A stretch of DNA of 5,939 bases, from positions 1 through 5,939 of the forward strand of contig JAUWNO010000148.1 of NCBI GenBank assembly GCA_030612605.1. Direction: 5' to 3'. The notes beneath the pieces are model-generated. The model made no database searches, was not told the origin of the DNA, and saw only the letters and a list, made by a program, of their open reading frames with translations. The DNA comes from Armatimonadota bacterium. Its GTDB lineage: Bacteria; Cloacimonadota; Cloacimonadia; Cloacimonadales; TCS61. This document shows, piece after piece, positions 4,582 to 5,939 of this stretch. Made by a program: the position numbers and the translations under genes. Each line of letters opens with the position of its first letter. Positions within the stretch are counted from its first letter, which is position 1.

Positions 4582-5631
4582 ATGAAATATTTAATTGTAC
4601 TATTTTTTTTGATAAGTGTCTCTTTCAGCTATGCCAATGTTATAATTCCAGGTCCGTACGCAGATGAATTACAATGGATCGATGGAGAATGGCATCTTGA
4701 GTTAAGAAATTCTTATGTTTATCCTCCAACACTTTGTTTTTGCTATCTATATTGTAATGTAGGTTTTAGCTATTTTAATGACATTTCTTTCCCTTCAAAT
4801 GAACTTACTGTTGTTACAAAAGACGATCTAAATATTCCTCTCGAGCTCGATCCTGACCAGGATGAAATTGCTTTGGGTTGGGAGGATATGTATGTGTATG
4901 AACCATCTTGCCATATTTATTATGGGAATTCTCATTATAGTATGCCGCCTTTGGAAGGTGAATCGCTCGTAAGGGAATACTTTGCTGATCCGGTTTATCC
5001 TGTAGCTTATGTTTACTACTGTAGAGATAATTCTCCCACCATGGGACAAACTAACGATGATATTGGTTTTACCGGAACTTTCAGCGGCAGCGTAATTAAT
5101 GATCAGGGTGAACCTTTACCGGGTGTTGTTATTGAATATTATCCACCATTAGGAGCTAATCAGATCATCTCCAATTTAGAAGGCGAATTTTCTTTGGAAA
5201 TGAATACGGTCCGATACGATATAGAGGTTAAATATAATGAAGCGACTTATATTAATACCACTATTCGTGTAGCACCTGATTCAAACACAGTTCGAACTTT
5301 TGTATTATCATTACCGTCAACTTCTGCTTTACCGTATCTTCTGGAACTATCAAAAGCAAAACTGAGTAACTATCCTAATCCATTCAATCCATCAACTAAA
5401 ATTCAATATAGCTTTCCGCAAAATGTAAATGAAACAATTATTGAGATTTTTAATAGCAAAGGACAAAAAGTACGGAAATTGAAAATTGAAAATTCAAAAT
5501 CAAAAAATAACGAAGTGGTTTGGGATGGTAGAGACGAAAACAATATCCCTGTTGCTTCAGGTGTTTATTATGTTCGCTTAAAAGGAGATGGAGTCGTATT
5601 GAAAGAAAGCAAAATGCTCCTGTTGAAATGA
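4582..5631 (+). CDS. Secreted protein with type IX-type C-terminal sorting domain
   Basis: The 349-residue protein has four visible parts. Residues 1-18 form a signal peptide, likely cut after SYA. Residues about 19-160 form a domain I do not recognise, rich in Tyr and Pro with cysteines at 52, 54, 58, 110 and 147. Residues about 163-244 look like a carboxypeptidase-regulatory-like beta-sandwich (G-x-V-I-N-D-Q-G-E-P-L-P-G-V then N-L-E-G-E-F). Residues about 261-349 are a FlgD/Por-type sorting tail: LSNYPNPFNPSTKIQYS (261-277), GQKVR, VVWDGRDENN (312-321), VASGVYYVRL (324-333) and the basic end KMLLLK. Known sorting-tail proteins cross the outer membrane by type IX secretion and lose the tail or are anchored to the surface. 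No enzyme motif is visible, so an adhesive or structural surface role is more likely. A homopolymer of eight T lies in the signal-peptide codons. Confidence 0.85.
   Translation: MKYLIVLFFLISVSFSYANVIIPGPYADELQWIDGEWHLELRNSYVYPPTLCFCYLYCNVGFSYFNDISFPSNELTVVTKDDLNIPLELDPDQDEIALGWEDMYVYEPSCHIYYGNSHYSMPPLEGESLVREYFADPVYPVAYVYYCRDNSPTMGQTNDDIGFTGTFSGSVINDQGEPLPGVVIEYYPPLGANQIISNLEGEFSLEMNTVRYDIEVKYNEATYINTTIRVAPDSNTVRTFVLSLPSTSALPYLLELSKAKLSNYPNPFNPSTKIQYSFPQNVNETIIEIFNSKGQKVRKLKIENSKSKNNEVVWDGRDENNIPVASGVYYVRLKGDGVVLKESKMLLLK
5476..5507 (+). repeat. AAAATTG-like heptamer run inside the sorting-domain coding sequence
   Basis: The units AAATTG, AAAATTG, AAAATTC, AAAATC and an A-run follow one another and encode Lys-Ile-Glu-Asn-Ser-Lys-rich residues about 300-309, between GQKVR and VVWDG of the sorting fold. 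This is a loop position in such folds. A unit gained or lost would shift the frame unless three change together. Confidence 0.55.
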
Positions 5632-5632
5632 T

Positions 5633-5939
5633 ATGAAAATATCCGCACTGATACTGATTTGCATACTTTTTTCATTTCAACTCTGCGGGGAATTGAGATT
5701 CTATCGGGAAGACCTTCATTTTACTCTAACTGATTCCACCTTTTCCGTTGATGGTTTATACTTTCTGCGAAATTCATCCAAACAAACATATTTTCAGCGC
5801 CTGTTTTATCCATTCCCGCAAGATAGTTTATACGGAAAAATCGATTCTGTTTTTTGCGAGAATATTTCTCGTTCGGATTCATCACGGATTATACAATGGG
5901 ATCAGAAGGGAGCGCATCTGCTGGTAATAATTCCGGCTC
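5633..5939 (+). CDS. Partial gene for a secreted protein of unknown function (3' end outside window)
   Basis: An open frame of 102 codons runs from the ATG at 5633 to the window edge without a stop. It begins one base after the stop of the sorting-tail gene. The first 18-20 residues (MKISALILICILFSFQLC) form a signal peptide. A cysteine at 18 follows F-Q-L, which is a poor lipobox, so a lipoprotein is unlikely. The mature part reads like a beta-rich secreted domain (HFTLTDSTFSVDGLYFLRN at 29-47, LFYPFPQDSLYGKID at 57-71). I do not recognise a named family, though similar-looking hypothetical secreted proteins are familiar to me from FCB bacteria. There is no clear Shine-Dalgarno site, so translation probably depends on coupling to the upstream gene, and both likely share one mRNA. 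Confidence 0.75.
   Translation, partial: MKISALILICILFSFQLCGELRFYREDLHFTLTDSTFSVDGLYFLRNSSKQTYFQRLFYPFPQDSLYGKIDSVFCENISRSDSSRIIQWDQKGAHLLVIIPA

Noticed and set aside
4603..4610. Run of eight T in the signal-peptide codons, possible phase-variation tract
   Set aside because: Phe-Phe-Leu codons in a signal peptide of an AT-rich genome readily give such a run, and eight bases alone are weak evidence for slippage switching.
5633..5690. Lipoprotein signal in the last, partial gene (Cys18)
   Set aside because: The residues before the cysteine are F-Q-L, which lack the small residue at -1 and the usual lipobox pattern. An ordinary signal peptide is more likely.

Overview
The window looks like a chromosomal stretch of an AT-rich, Gram-negative bacterium of the FCB superphylum. 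The clearest sign is a secreted protein with a type IX secretion (FlgD/Por-type) C-terminal sorting tail. A LolA-like periplasmic protein and a LolCDE-like ABC transporter imply two membranes. The intergenic repeats and the style of the sorting tail remind me of Candidatus Cloacimonadota, but that placement is inference. All recognisable genes are on the + strand.

Positions 1-279 hold no gene I can support. They are packed with inverted repeats: a chain of abutting hairpins at 9-51, 71-103 and 116-214, the last resembling a multi-branched fold. A short array of 9-base units on the minus strand follows. One hairpin of this region recurs at 2192-2224, inside the transporter operon, with a compensatory base-pair change.

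Positions 280-4242 form a four-gene operon: an ATPase (280-972), an FtsX/MacB-type permease (975-2147), a second, different permease (2243-3508) and a secreted LolA-like protein (3505-4242). Genes 1/2 and 3/4 abut or overlap by a few bases. Genes 2 and 3 are separated by 95 bases that carry the repeated hairpin. Together they look like a lipoprotein or lipid release machine: the ATPase drives two permeases that lift a substrate out of the inner membrane onto a dedicated periplasmic carrier. No LolB-like acceptor is present in the window.

Positions 4243-4581 are a 339-base gap with 9-base repeat arrays, a perfect 10-bp GC-rich hairpin, a candidate TTGACA promoter and a long 5' leader. Positions 4582-5631 encode the sorting-tail protein: signal peptide, cysteine-rich unknown domain, carboxypeptidase-regulatory-like fold, sorting domain. 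One base after its stop begins a further secreted protein of unknown function (5633-5939), cut by the window edge.

The most unusual content is the noncoding sequence: the structured region at the left end with its second copy of one hairpin, and the 9-base arrays in opposite orientation on the two sides of the transporter operon.
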